NCBI RefSeq assembly: GCF_002150035.1
Contig: NZ_NETS01000006.1
Coordinates: forward strand, 62,001 to 126,000
DNA from: Leptospira venezuelensis
GTDB lineage: Bacteria; Spirochaetota; Leptospiria; Leptospirales; Leptospiraceae
Direction: 5' to 3'
DNA: 64,000 nt
The translations under genes and the position numbers were made by a program. The notes beneath the pieces are model-generated. The model searched no databases, was not told where the DNA came from, and saw only the letters and a list, made by a program, of their open reading frames with translations. Below are positions 52,037-61,435 of this stretch, piece by piece (position 1 is the first letter of the stretch; each line of letters starts with the position of its first letter).

Positions 52037-53047
52037 ATGGAATCCATCGCTAAAGATCGTGAGAATATTCCTTTATCTGAATCTGATATTCATTTTGCAA
52101 AAGATACATTAGATAGAATTCGCCAAGAGTTAACTGGAGAGATCACCGGCCAAGAGGCAGTGGTTAAAAATCTGCTTATTTCTTTGGCTTGTCAGGGTCA
52201 TGTTCTTTTAGAAGGAATGCCAGGGCTTGCAAAAACACTCCTTGCAAAATCTTTATCTTCCGCATTGGATCTAGATTTTAAAAGAGTACAGTTCACACCT
52301 GATCTTCTTCCTGCGGACTTAATTGGTACAGTCGTATTTAATCCTAAAAACGGAGAATTCACGACACGTAAAGGACCGATCTTTACCGGAGTTTTACTGG
52401 CAGACGAGATCAATAGGGCACCAGCAAAAGTACAATCTGCTCTTTTGGAATGTATGGAAGAAAGAACGGTTACCATCGGAGAGAATACTTTCCCTTTAGA
52501 GAGACCTTTTTTAGTATTAGCTACTGAAAATCCGATCGACCAAGATGGAACTTATCCATTGCCGGAAGCGCAGATGGATCGCTTTTTTATGAAAGTTCTT
52601 GTGGATTATCCTGATATCGATGAAGAACTCGCAATTTTAGAACAACATGGTAAACTTGCGGCCGGTCCAAAACGTATTAAGAAAACAGCAACTGCTAAAG
52701 ATGTTCTGAAGATCTCTTCACTTGTGGATAGAGTTCATGTGGAGCCTAAATTAAAAAGTTATATAGTTCGTTTAGTAAGGAATACTCGCCCGGAAGAGAA
52801 GACTGTACCGGATCTTCTTCCTTATGTAAAACACGGAGCTTCTCCTAGGGCTAGTTTAAGTTTGCTAAAAGCATCTAAAGCAAAGGCTTTATGGGAAGGA
52901 AGGGATTATGTGGCTCCGGAGGATGTGAAAGCAGTTCTTCCTGAAATTCTTCGTCATAGAATTTTACTCACTTTCGAAGCAATCTCTGAGGACGTGGGGA
53001 TTGAGTCAGTGGTTCGGATCGTGTCAGATGCAACTCAGGTACTTTGA
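52037..53047 (+). CDS. moxR: MoxR-family AAA+ ATPase
   Basis: The frame opens at TTG 52007, but the ATG at 52037 has AGGAAA seven bases upstream, giving 336 residues. Walker A is EGMPGLAKTLLAKSL and Walker B is GVLLADEINRAPAKVQ; sensor 1 is LATENPIDQDGTYPLPEAQMDRF, a MoxR signature. MoxR ATPases act as chaperones for von Willebrand factor A (VWA) partners, maturing enzymes or envelope complexes. Two VWA proteins are encoded downstream in the same run, with a DUF58 protein between, as in the classical MoxR-DUF58-Bat arrangement. Confidence 0.95.
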   Translation: MESIAKDRENIPLSESDIHFAKDTLDRIRQELTGEITGQEAVVKNLLISLACQGHVLLEGMPGLAKTLLAKSLSSALDLDFKRVQFTPDLLPADLIGTVVFNPKNGEFTTRKGPIFTGVLLADEINRAPAKVQSALLECMEERTVTIGENTFPLERPFLVLATENPIDQDGTYPLPEAQMDRFFMKVLVDYPDIDEELAILEQHGKLAAGPKRIKKTATAKDVLKISSLVDRVHVEPKLKSYIVRLVRNTRPEEKTVPDLLPYVKHGASPRASLSLLKASKAKALWEGRDYVAPEDVKAVLPEILRHRILLTFEAISEDVGIESVVRIVSDATQVL

Positions 53048-53061
53048 TCTAATCAACTAAG

Positions 53062-53886
53062 ATGTTCCGTAAAGAATACCAAAACCTGATCCAACTTCTG
53101 GATTTTAAGGAGAGAGGATACTCTCTTCGGAGTAGACAAGGCACTGCTACGAGTTCTAGAAAGGGCAGGGGGGTCGATTTCAAGGATGTTCGCCCTTACG
53201 CTGTCGGTGACGATACGAGACTAATCGATTGGAATGTTACTTCTAGATTCGGAGAATTACATGTAAGAGAATTCTACGAAGAGAAAGAAAGACTTGGAGT
53301 CTTTTTTTTGGATGTTTCTGAATCTATGGATTGGAGCAGTTCAGAGTGGACCAAGGCTGAGAATGCTTTTCAGGTTTTAGCTTTATTAGTTTTACTTTAT
53401 GTAAGAAAAGGAAACCTTGCGAAAATCCTACTATATTCGGATCGTTTAGAATGGGAAACGGGGTATATCCGTAATACCGAAGAAGCTCTGTCTTCTTTGG
53501 AAAAGGTTCGTACATACCCGCATCGAAAATTAAAAACAGATCCTAAACTTCCATTCGTGCTCTTAAAAAATCGGATCAGAAGATACACTGATTCTTATAT
53601 ACTTTCCGATTTTCATGGACTTCCTTCTTTAAAAAAACTTACTGGGCTTCGAAGATTCCATACACTTCATGCAATTCGGTTTAAGGACCGTTTGGAAGAG
53701 AATGCGCCTAGAGGCTTTTTCCAATTCTTCTTATTAAAAGATCCGGAGACAGGTGCAATCCCTTCTCCAGTGGGGGGAAGTATTAAAAAGAATCTAGAAT
53801 TTCTATTCAAGTCCAGATGTTTAGAGTTAGAAGGAAATGATACGGATCCGAATAAACTTCTTGAATACTGGAGACGTATGTCATGA
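53062..53886 (+). CDS. DUF58 protein of the MoxR-Bat locus
   Basis: A 274-residue cytosolic protein with the DUF58 core: GRGVDFKDVRPYAVGDDTRLIDWNVTS near residues 33-60, then EFYEEKERLGVFFLDVSESMDWS, which resembles a VWA MIDAS start. DUF58 proteins always accompany MoxR and are thought to link the ATPase to the VWA partners. It begins 14 bases after moxR and overlaps the following gene by four bases (ATGA). No membrane segment is visible here, whereas some relatives have two. Confidence 0.92.
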   Translation: MFRKEYQNLIQLLDFKERGYSLRSRQGTATSSRKGRGVDFKDVRPYAVGDDTRLIDWNVTSRFGELHVREFYEEKERLGVFFLDVSESMDWSSSEWTKAENAFQVLALLVLLYVRKGNLAKILLYSDRLEWETGYIRNTEEALSSLEKVRTYPHRKLKTDPKLPFVLLKNRIRRYTDSYILSDFHGLPSLKKLTGLRRFHTLHAIRFKDRLEENAPRGFFQFFLLKDPETGAIPSPVGGSIKKNLEFLFKSRCLELEGNDTDPNKLLEYWRRMS

Positions 53887-54785
53887 CGACGGGGAGTTGC
53901 CGTCTAAGATCCTTGGATCATATTCAGTTTTTCTATTATACTTTCTGTTTAATTCTTCTGCTTTTTGCCGCTCCTGCCTTTGCTTGGAAAGAAGATTGGG
54001 AACCTAAGGAAGTAGGAATTGGAGATCAGGCACAATACGTGTTGGAATTCCAACAGGGAGAAATCCAGGATCCAGAGTTACCTTCTAAGGGAATACATCC
54101 CGATCCGGAATCTCCGGATCTTCCGCTATTCGAAGTGACCTCTGCTGAAATTCTAGATACAAAGATCAAATTGAGCGTGGCTTATTATGTTTCCGGGACT
54201 TTTTATTTGCCTATCACATGGAAGGACAAAGACGGAAAAGAATTCCGCTCTGAGCTAGCTTTGGCTGTTCGTTCATCTATAGGAGAGAAGGATAAAACTC
54301 CTGAAGAGATCTTGCCACCTCTGGAATTTTCAGGAAAGTACGGCTTAAAGTTGGCGGCGATTCTCGCAGCTTTCGTTGCATTGGGTTTTGGAATCTTCTA
54401 TGCTTGGTATCTAAATCAAACAGCATCCAGAAGGACTATGGATGCACTTGTAGAAGCAGATCCATGGGTCCAGAAAATTCTAATATACGAAAGTAAATTA
54501 GACGAGATCATCAATACTCCTCCAGTATTTGCTAGGACCTTTTATAGGGTTCTATCTGGATATATTCGAGAGAATATGTCCAAAAAGATGAATGCGCCAT
54601 TCGCACATCTTACAGAAGCAGAATTATTCAAACGTATTTATGATTCGTTTGCATTGGAAGAAGGGGATGTCAGAAATTGGGAGAACACTTTCCGTAAGGC
54701 TCAATACTCTGGCGAGGAAGTGGAAATCTCTTCTGCCGAGGCTTTGAGGGCCTGGGATTATTGGAAGGAGGCGCTTTCCAAATGA
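53883..54785 (+). CDS. Bat-locus membrane protein with exported N-terminal part
   Basis: A 300-residue protein. Signal-peptide-like start (residues about 13-36, ending APAFAW), a beta-rich exported domain (about 37-145), a single membrane helix (about 157-178, LKLAAILAAFVALGFGIFYAWYL) and a cytoplasmic helical domain (about 180-300) with ETFLYRVLSGYIRE-like sequence. Proteins of this layout occupy this slot between DUF58 and BatA in many bat operons, without a settled name. It overlaps the genes on both sides by four bases (ATGA), so it is translated with them. It could support assembly of the VWA complex. Its own function is unknown. Confidence 0.75.
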   Translation: MTTGSCRLRSLDHIQFFYYTFCLILLLFAAPAFAWKEDWEPKEVGIGDQAQYVLEFQQGEIQDPELPSKGIHPDPESPDLPLFEVTSAEILDTKIKLSVAYYVSGTFYLPITWKDKDGKEFRSELALAVRSSIGEKDKTPEEILPPLEFSGKYGLKLAAILAAFVALGFGIFYAWYLNQTASRRTMDALVEADPWVQKILIYESKLDEIINTPPVFARTFYRVLSGYIRENMSKKMNAPFAHLTEAELFKRIYDSFALEEGDVRNWENTFRKAQYSGEEVEISSAEALRAWDYWKEALSK

Positions 54786-55726
54786 CGGAATGGGAGTCTC
54801 CATATTATCTTTTCTTAATTATTCCGATCTGGATCTGGACTTTCTACTCTTATTGGAAAAATGAGCCGGCGTTGGGAATAGAACTTCGGATTCCAGGAAG
54901 AGTTCAATCCGGAACGTTTTCTTTTAAAGGGTTTTTATCTTCAGTTGCTCCATTAATTCGCCCAATCGTCTTAACATTGTTTGTGATCGCAGTTGCAGGT
55001 CCGGGAAAAAGATATAGGTTTCTTCCGGATGAGACCAAAGGGGTGGATATCATTTTGGCATTGGATGTGTCCGGTTCCATGTCTAAGAGTAGGGATTTCT
55101 TGCCTGAAACTCGCTTAGGAGTCTCTAAAAAATTACTCAGAGAGTTTATTAGAAAAAGAGAAAATGATCGTTTAGGCCTGGTTGTATTTGCAGGGGGAGC
55201 TTATCTGCAATCTCCTCTAACAAGCGACAGAGACGTATTAGAAGAAATATTAAGCCAAGCCGAAGAAGAAACAGTTCCTGAACAAGGTACTGCTATTGGT
55301 GATGCGCTGATTCTTTCTTGTTATAGATTACGTAGGTCTCCTGCAAAATCAAAGGTGATTGTACTGATCACAGATGGGGCGTCCAATACAGGTCGTATAG
55401 ATCCAGTAACGGCGACTGAGATTGCAAAAGGTGTGGGGGTTAAAATTTATTCTATAGGTATTGGAAAAGAAGATCAATCTTATGAGGTGAATTTCGAAAT
55501 TTTGGATATACTTTCCAAGAGAACTGGAGGAGTATTTTATAGAGCTGAAGATATTAGTGAGTTGAGAGAGGTTTTAGCTTCGATCGACTCTTTGGAAAAA
55601 GACCTTTTGATCCTTCCCCCGGAAGAGGTAAGAGAATCAGAATCCTTAATTTTTCTGACCTATGCGCTTGCCTTATTGGGCATGGATCTACTTTTCCGAT
55701 CTTGGGTTTTTCGGTATTACGTATGA
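54782..55726 (+). CDS. batA: BatA, VWA-domain membrane protein
   Basis: A 314-residue protein from the ATG at 54782, which overlaps the previous stop (ATGA) and has GGAGG 12 bases upstream; an earlier TTG at 54761 is not needed. Two hydrophobic segments at the N-terminus, then a VWA domain with MIDAS sequence LDVSGSMSKSRDF, the MIDAS Thr in PLTSDRDV and Asp in ITDGASN. A last helix (TYALALLGMDLLFRSWVF) anchors the C-terminus. BatA was named for aerotolerance in Bacteroides; in Leptospira biflexa loss of bat genes did not change oxidative-stress survival, so the role is unclear. Confidence 0.92.
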   Translation: MTEWESPYYLFLIIPIWIWTFYSYWKNEPALGIELRIPGRVQSGTFSFKGFLSSVAPLIRPIVLTLFVIAVAGPGKRYRFLPDETKGVDIILALDVSGSMSKSRDFLPETRLGVSKKLLREFIRKRENDRLGLVVFAGGAYLQSPLTSDRDVLEEILSQAEEETVPEQGTAIGDALILSCYRLRRSPAKSKVIVLITDGASNTGRIDPVTATEIAKGVGVKIYSIGIGKEDQSYEVNFEILDILSKRTGGVFYRAEDISELREVLASIDSLEKDLLILPPEEVRESESLIFLTYALALLGMDLLFRSWVFRYYV

Positions 55727-57432
55727 GCGAGACTTTTTTAGAATCCTTTTGGATCTCACTTGGGTTGATATTTTTCGCTTATTCTTTGTTTAAGCTTGTA
55801 TTCTATTTTTATTGGAGTCGTTGGAAAAAATTCTATCCCGGCTTACCTAGAGAGTCCAAGGTTCCACCTTTTTATATAGTGCTCGCGAGGGTCTTGCTGC
55901 TTGCTTCTGTGTTTTGTCTTTCATATTTTGCATACCAAAGAACTGAATCTACCAAGTCTAAAGAAGAAGAAATCTCTAGGGGAGTAGACTTTTTATTCTT
56001 GGTGGATGTAAGTCTTTCTATGCAATCAGTGGATACTCGTCCTTCTCGGATCGCCCGAGCAAAAGAAACAATCCTGAGACTTCTTCCCGAGCTGAACGGA
56101 AACCGATTTGGTATGATTGTTTTCGCTGCTTCTCCATTTGTCTATTGTCCTATGACCTCAGATACACGTGCATTTTCGGAGTATGTGAGAGGTCTGGATG
56201 TGGATATAGTAGGAGATAGAGGGACCGATCTGAAATCTGCATTCACAAAAGCGGAAGAAGTTTTGAATTCTAATCAAGTATTAAGAAATCGTATTTTAGT
56301 TTTGATCTCTGACGGAGAAGATATGGATTCTCCAGGTATTGTAAAATTTCCTGCGGAGGTCTGGGTCTGGTCTGTTGGAACTCCTACAGGCGGACCAATC
56401 GGATATTCTGAAGACGGGTCTCGAGTGTATGGCTTCTTAACAAAAGATGGGTCTTTGGCACCTTATGAAAATTCTCCAGGAGTGATCGTCTCCAAATCCA
56501 ATCCTAGATTTTTAAAAGAATTGGCTTCCGCAAACGAGGGCAGGTTTCTTTCTTTGGATTCGGAAAGTCCCCAGATTGGGGATGTAAAATCTTGGATAAG
56601 CTCCATGGAAAAAAACACAGGACAAAGAATTCGTAATTTAAGAAGGGCAGAAGGAGCCAAAAAGTTTTTAATACCTGCGCTTCTACTTTTGCTATTTGAT
56701 TTTTTTGTATTGGAGTTCTGGGGAAAATTATTAGTAAGAATTTCAAAAAAGGTAGCTCCTGCGCTTTTGCTTCTATTCTCATTTTGGGGAAGAGAAATTT
56801 ATTCATTTGAGTTAGATCCAGGCGGAAATCGTATCAAAGAAGGTAGGAATTCCTACGACCAGGGAGATTATCGAAGCTGCTTGGAAAGATATAAGGAAGC
56901 AGATCCGTATTTTCCGGAAGATCCTCGATTGGAATTCAATCGGGGAGATTGTGAATACAAGTCAGGTAATCTAGATAAGGCCATCCGCCATTTTGAAAAA
57001 TCCGCAGATTCGAAAGACAAAGAACTTAATGCACAATCTCATTTTAATTTGGGAAATTCTTATCTTAAATTGGGGGATCGGAAAAAGGCAGCAGAACATT
57101 ATCTTCGTTCTCTAAAAGAAAATCCTAATTTAGAATCTGCTAAGAAAAATCTAGAATGGCTTCGTAAACTTCCTCCTCCAGAAGGAAAAGAGGGCTCAGA
57201 AAACAAAGAGAGTACGGCTGAGGAAAAGGAAGATAAGTCTTCATCTGCAAAACATGGTCCTAAAGGAAAAGAGAAGGCAGAAAAACAATCCAAGTCTGGT
57301 GCCGGAAAAGATCAGAAAGATAAAAACAAATCTAAGATGGAAGATGAATTGGATCGTATCATGGAATCTATGGATTTAGATTCCGTAAAGAGAAGAAGTC
57401 CAGGTTCTCGGAACAAAGAGGTGTTCTGGTGA
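55723..57432 (+). CDS. batB: BatB-BatC fusion (VWA + TPR)
   Basis: A 569-residue protein from the ATG at 55723, which overlaps the batA stop (ATGA). The N-terminal half is BatB: membrane segment at about 8-28, second at about 55-72, VWA MIDAS LVDVSLSMQSVDT, then a third helix near residue 310. The C-terminal half is BatC: TPR-like repeats FPEDPRLEFNRGDCEYKSGN, AQSHFNLGNSYLKLGDRKKA and NPNLESAKKNLEWLR. A low-complexity charged tail (about 475-540) closes the protein. BatB and BatC are separate genes in Bacteroides; the fusion is a known Leptospira feature. It overlaps batD by four bases (GTGA). Confidence 0.9.
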   Translation: MSETFLESFWISLGLIFFAYSLFKLVFYFYWSRWKKFYPGLPRESKVPPFYIVLARVLLLASVFCLSYFAYQRTESTKSKEEEISRGVDFLFLVDVSLSMQSVDTRPSRIARAKETILRLLPELNGNRFGMIVFAASPFVYCPMTSDTRAFSEYVRGLDVDIVGDRGTDLKSAFTKAEEVLNSNQVLRNRILVLISDGEDMDSPGIVKFPAEVWVWSVGTPTGGPIGYSEDGSRVYGFLTKDGSLAPYENSPGVIVSKSNPRFLKELASANEGRFLSLDSESPQIGDVKSWISSMEKNTGQRIRNLRRAEGAKKFLIPALLLLLFDFFVLEFWGKLLVRISKKVAPALLLLFSFWGREIYSFELDPGGNRIKEGRNSYDQGDYRSCLERYKEADPYFPEDPRLEFNRGDCEYKSGNLDKAIRHFEKSADSKDKELNAQSHFNLGNSYLKLGDRKKAAEHYLRSLKENPNLESAKKNLEWLRKLPPPEGKEGSENKESTAEEKEDKSSSAKHGPKGKEKAEKQSKSGAGKDQKDKNKSKMEDELDRIMESMDLDSVKRRSPGSRNKEVFW

Positions 57433-59024
57433 AACGTTTCCTTCTTCTTTTAGTTATAGGAATATTTCCTTTATTTGCGCAAGGGCCTAAGTTTTATCTC
57501 AGTCAGACCAGAGCAGATTTGGGGGATGCAGTATTTATCATTTTAGAAACAGAAGGTAGCGCTCAGGTCCGTTTAATAGAAAAGGAATTTAACGGGCAAG
57601 GGATCAAAGCAGTCTATTGGGGGACTGAAGAGAACACCACTATAGTAAACTTCAAAGTATATCGCAAAAAACTAATTAAATACAGACTTACTGTCTCAGC
57701 ACCTGGGCGGTTTTCAGTTCCGGAAATAGAGATAGAAGTAGACGGACAAAAAGTAGAATCCGGAATGATGGCCTTAGAAATTTCTCCCAGAAGTTCTACT
57801 GCGAATAAGTCCTCAGGATTTTTCTCAAACCGATATTTTTTCAGCGAAGAGACGGAGGGTCCTGAAGATGGGGACTTAAAAGTACTATTTAGAACAAACA
57901 AAGATCAGGTCTGGGTAGGGGAACCTATTTTAGGATTTTTCACGTTATATTACAGAAATGCGATACGTCCTTATATAGATCGGGATTTTTCTAGTTCTAT
58001 CGAATTTCCTTATTTTAGGAGCGAAGCACTTTCAGGGATCAATCTTTTAATCCCAGAACAGGTGATTTATGAAGGTTTGGAATTTGAAACTGCAGTTTAT
58101 AATAAAGAAACTTTCATTCTGACACCTTTAAGAAAGGGAGAATATTCTTTGGGTTCTACTGTATTTCATTTGGAAGGAAGACAACAGTCCTTCTTTCATA
58201 TGAGAAGTATTAAGACCATTCCGAGTAAAATTTTTGTAAAGGATCTACCTTCTCCTTCCCCATTGGAATTTAAGGGTGCGGTCGGTAACTTTAAGATAGA
58301 TTTAGAAGAATATCCAAAAACAGCTTTTCTGGGAGAGCCTTTTCAGTTTAAGCTGACTATTTCTGGGAATGGAAATCTTTCTTCCATTAAGGATCCTTTA
58401 CTAAGTGTATGTGATCCCAATTGTTCTCCTGAAATTACATATTTGCAAACAAGGCAACAAAGAGATTTTAGAGAGCTTGGTCCAGGGGAATTCGGGTTTT
58501 ATCTAAATTATTCTTATCATTATTCTGTACTTCCTAAGAAAGAGGGAGTTTGGAAACCGGAAGATCTGAAATTCACTTTTTTCAATCCAGGTTCTGGAAG
58601 ATATGAATCTGCTTCTCTTCGTTTTCCTGGTCTGGAAGTGGGACCGCCTAGGCCAAAACAGGAAATTGCTGCTGAAGAAATTGGAAATAAGACCGGATCT
58701 TTTCTACTAACATCAATTCTTCTTTCTTCTATTTTTATAGGAGCCGGTGTGTTTGTATTTTTAACACTGCGTAAGAAGTATCAATTTGAAACTATACTGA
58801 AACGACTTGACCTCTGGATAGGTTCCAAACGAGGTTTTGTTTTGAAACATTCTGTGATGACCAAGGGATTACCTGAGGAAGAAGCAAGTCTTCTTGCTAG
58901 CTGGAAGTCCGACACGGTTCCTTTGATCGAAACCTATAAGACTTTGGGACCTTCTTCCAAAAAAACTTTGATTAGGATCTCAAATTGGTTGTCAGATAAA
59001 TTGAACGAGGAGGGGGCCGAATGA
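57429..59024 (+). CDS. batD: BatD-type exported membrane protein
   Basis: A 531-residue protein, GTG start overlapping the batBC stop. Signal peptide (about 1-18), then repeated beta-sandwich domains (for example FYLSQTRADLGDAVFIILET, VWVGEPILGFFTLYYRN, EYPKTAFLGEPFQFKLTISG), a membrane helix at about 420-442 (LLTSILLSSIFIGAGVFVFL) and a short cytoplasmic tail. The BatD family is predicted to present a large periplasmic scaffold next to the VWA proteins. It overlaps htpG by four bases (ATGA). Confidence 0.9.
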   Translation: MKRFLLLLVIGIFPLFAQGPKFYLSQTRADLGDAVFIILETEGSAQVRLIEKEFNGQGIKAVYWGTEENTTIVNFKVYRKKLIKYRLTVSAPGRFSVPEIEIEVDGQKVESGMMALEISPRSSTANKSSGFFSNRYFFSEETEGPEDGDLKVLFRTNKDQVWVGEPILGFFTLYYRNAIRPYIDRDFSSSIEFPYFRSEALSGINLLIPEQVIYEGLEFETAVYNKETFILTPLRKGEYSLGSTVFHLEGRQQSFFHMRSIKTIPSKIFVKDLPSPSPLEFKGAVGNFKIDLEEYPKTAFLGEPFQFKLTISGNGNLSSIKDPLLSVCDPNCSPEITYLQTRQQRDFRELGPGEFGFYLNYSYHYSVLPKKEGVWKPEDLKFTFFNPGSGRYESASLRFPGLEVGPPRPKQEIAAEEIGNKTGSFLLTSILLSSIFIGAGVFVFLTLRKKYQFETILKRLDLWIGSKRGFVLKHSVMTKGLPEEEASLLASWKSDTVPLIETYKTLGPSSKKTLIRISNWLSDKLNEEGAE

Positions 59025-60850
59025 GCGAAGAAGTAAAAGGTAGGATTTCCGTAGAGACGGAGAATATTTTTCCTATTATTAAAAAATGGTTATATTCTGA
59101 AAAAGATATATTTTTGAGAGAGTTAGTCTCCAATGCATGTGACGCGATCGCTAAACTTAAAAAAATTTCCTTGAACGAAGAATTCGAAGGAGGGACCGAT
59201 TATAGGATCGATCTAGATTTTGACCAAGAAACTAGGATCTTAACTGTCCAAGATAACGGGATCGGTATGACCGATGAAGAAGTGAACCGTTATATCAATC
59301 AGATTGCATTTTCAGGTGCGGAAGAATTCGTAAAAAAATACCAATCAGAAGGAGACAAAACTGAGATTATAGGACATTTCGGTTTGGGATTCTATTCCAG
59401 CTTTATGGTTTCTACTAAAGTAAAAATAGAAACTAAATCTTATAAAAAGGGGAGTGCCTCTGTTGTTTGGGAAAGTGAATCAGGCACTGAGTATTCCTTA
59501 AGACCTGGTGATAGATCTGAAAGAGGAACAAAGATCAGTTTATATCTCGATGGAGATTCAGGAGAGTATTTGGATTCCTGGAAACTGAAGGAACTTGTTC
59601 GTAAATATTGTGATTTTCTTCCTGTTCCAATTTATGTAAAAGATGAGAAGGCAAATAAACAAACTCCATTATGGAGCGAGCAGCCTTCTTCCGTTAAAAA
59701 AGAACAATATGATGAGTTCTATCAGTATCTTTTTCCTTTCGCAGGTGAGCCTTTATTCCATGTCCACTTAAATGTGGATTATCCATTTAGATTGCAGGGT
59801 ATACTGTATTTCCCAAGGCTTAAACATGAGCTAGATGCAAATCGTATGGGTATCAAACTCTATTGCAATCATGTGTTTGTTTCTGAAGAAGCTAAAGAAT
59901 TAGTTCCTCAATTTTTAACTGTTCTACAAGGAACTCTGGATATTCCTGATCTTCCTCTGAACGTTTCCAGATCGTACCTGCAAAATGATCCTTTGGTAAA
60001 AAAGATCTCTTCTCATATTGTCAAAAAAGTTTCAGACAAATTGCAGGAAGAATGGAGCAAAAATCCGGATGAATTCCGTAAAAACTGGGATGAGATTTCC
60101 CTTTTTGTTAAGTACGGAATGATGACTGACGAGAAATTCTATGAATCGGCAAAAGATCTGATATTCTTCCGGTCATCTAATGGTGATTTGACGAAACTCG
60201 AAGATTATGTGGAAAGAAATAAAGAAAAGAACTCAGGCAAAGTATATTATGCGGGAGAAGCTGAACTTTCTTCTGTGTATATGGACCTTCTCAAGTCCCA
60301 AGGTTTGGAAGCCTTACTTGTAGATTCCCGAATAGACAATCATTTCCTCCAATTCTTGGAAGGCAAAAATCCTGATTGGAAATTCCAAAGGGTGGATTCT
60401 GAACTTGCAGATCAGGTTTTGGATAAGGATGCAAGCCCCGATCTTGCTGACTCCGATAACAAAACTACGGAAGATCGATTGAAGGAAATTTTTACTAAAG
60501 CGATTTCCAAAGAAGGTGTGGAGATCAAAACAGAAGCATTAAAGTCTGAAGACATACCTGCAGTTATTCTTCTGCCTGAACATATAAGACGTCTGGCAGA
60601 GATGGGGCAAATGTATGGTCAGAAGGCTGGGGACTTCTTGAAGAATCATACTCTTCTCCTGAACCGCCAATCTAAGCTGGTCAAAAATATACTGGGTCTT
60701 TCCAAGAGCATTCATCCGGAGAAGGCGGAAAAATTAGCCCGTTCGGTGTACGATCTGGCCTTGTTAGGCGCTAAGCTGATCGGAGAGGACGAACTAAGTG
60801 ATTTGATCCGTCGCCAAAGGGATCTGTTGGAAGATCTTTCCTCGGATTAA
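59021..60850 (+). CDS. htpG: Chaperone HtpG (Hsp90 family)
   Basis: A 609-residue Hsp90 homologue. The ATPase site has LRELVSNACDAIAKLK with the catalytic Glu and the Asn, DNGIGMTDEEV, and GHFGLGFYSSFMV. A middle domain with the catalytic-loop arginine (LPLNVSRSYLQNDPLV) and a C-terminal dimerisation domain (LLGAKLIGEDELSDLIRRQ end) are complete. Length is normal for bacteria. It is the last gene of the moxR-bat run and is translationally coupled to batD, which suggests that stress-chaperone supply and Bat protein supply are tied. It ends 57 bases before the next gene. Confidence 0.97.
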   Translation: MSEEVKGRISVETENIFPIIKKWLYSEKDIFLRELVSNACDAIAKLKKISLNEEFEGGTDYRIDLDFDQETRILTVQDNGIGMTDEEVNRYINQIAFSGAEEFVKKYQSEGDKTEIIGHFGLGFYSSFMVSTKVKIETKSYKKGSASVVWESESGTEYSLRPGDRSERGTKISLYLDGDSGEYLDSWKLKELVRKYCDFLPVPIYVKDEKANKQTPLWSEQPSSVKKEQYDEFYQYLFPFAGEPLFHVHLNVDYPFRLQGILYFPRLKHELDANRMGIKLYCNHVFVSEEAKELVPQFLTVLQGTLDIPDLPLNVSRSYLQNDPLVKKISSHIVKKVSDKLQEEWSKNPDEFRKNWDEISLFVKYGMMTDEKFYESAKDLIFFRSSNGDLTKLEDYVERNKEKNSGKVYYAGEAELSSVYMDLLKSQGLEALLVDSRIDNHFLQFLEGKNPDWKFQRVDSELADQVLDKDASPDLADSDNKTTEDRLKEIFTKAISKEGVEIKTEALKSEDIPAVILLPEHIRRLAEMGQMYGQKAGDFLKNHTLLLNRQSKLVKNILGLSKSIHPEKAEKLARSVYDLALLGAKLIGEDELSDLIRRQRDLLEDLSSD

Positions 60851-60907
60851 TTCCGAAAAAAAAGGGGGGAAATCGGAGATCGTACCGATATCTTTAATGG
60901 TACCGGT

Positions 60908-61435
60908 ATGCGGACACCGATTTTCCCGATTATAATAGCACTGATTTTATTCACTTCTGCCGGTTTACATTCTCAAGAACCGAGCAAGGGCAACCCATCC
61001 TCCGAGGAGGAAGGTGAGGTGCATAAGGATGGCAAATCCTTAGATAAGGAATATTACGAATATTACTTTAAAACTCTTCCTAATCTAGATGTTTTGGAAA
61101 AGGAGAAGTTGGAATACAACTTGATCCGTTCCTTAAAGCTTGAGTTAAGAAAAAGAGATCCGGAAAAGATGACTCCGGAAGAACTTAAAAAAATAAACGC
61201 GAATTCAGTCCGTTACGAACGTGTGTTTGAAGATTCCATTTGGATGAGAGGGATCAGAAAACAAATGCAGTATTTAAAATTTAAGGACTTTATGTTCGTG
61301 ATCGTCTACGAAAAGTATTACTGTTTTATTTCGTATGAGATGAATCCTGCAAGATATATACAAGAACCATACCAGGTGCAATTGATCTTTAAAAAGGACA
61401 GCGCTTTTAATTCTACTACTCTACCTCAGCCTTAA
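60908..61435 (+). CDS. Exported hypothetical protein
   Basis: A 175-residue protein. The signal peptide (about 1-22, TPIFPIIIALILFTSAGLHS) is followed by a Glu/Gly-rich acidic stretch (EEEGEVHKDGKSLDK) and a helical Lys/Arg-rich middle (LELRKRDPEKMTPEELKKIN). The end is beta-rich with several Tyr residues (FVIVYEKYYCFISYEM). One cysteine in the mature part. No lipobox and no known domain. It overlaps the convergent gene by 20 bases. Two GTACCGrTA copies lie in front of the start (60888 region). Function unknown. Confidence 0.65.
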   Translation: MRTPIFPIIIALILFTSAGLHSQEPSKGNPSSEEEGEVHKDGKSLDKEYYEYYFKTLPNLDVLEKEKLEYNLIRSLKLELRKRDPEKMTPEELKKINANSVRYERVFEDSIWMRGIRKQMQYLKFKDFMFVIVYEKYYCFISYEMNPARYIQEPYQVQLIFKKDSAFNSTTLPQP

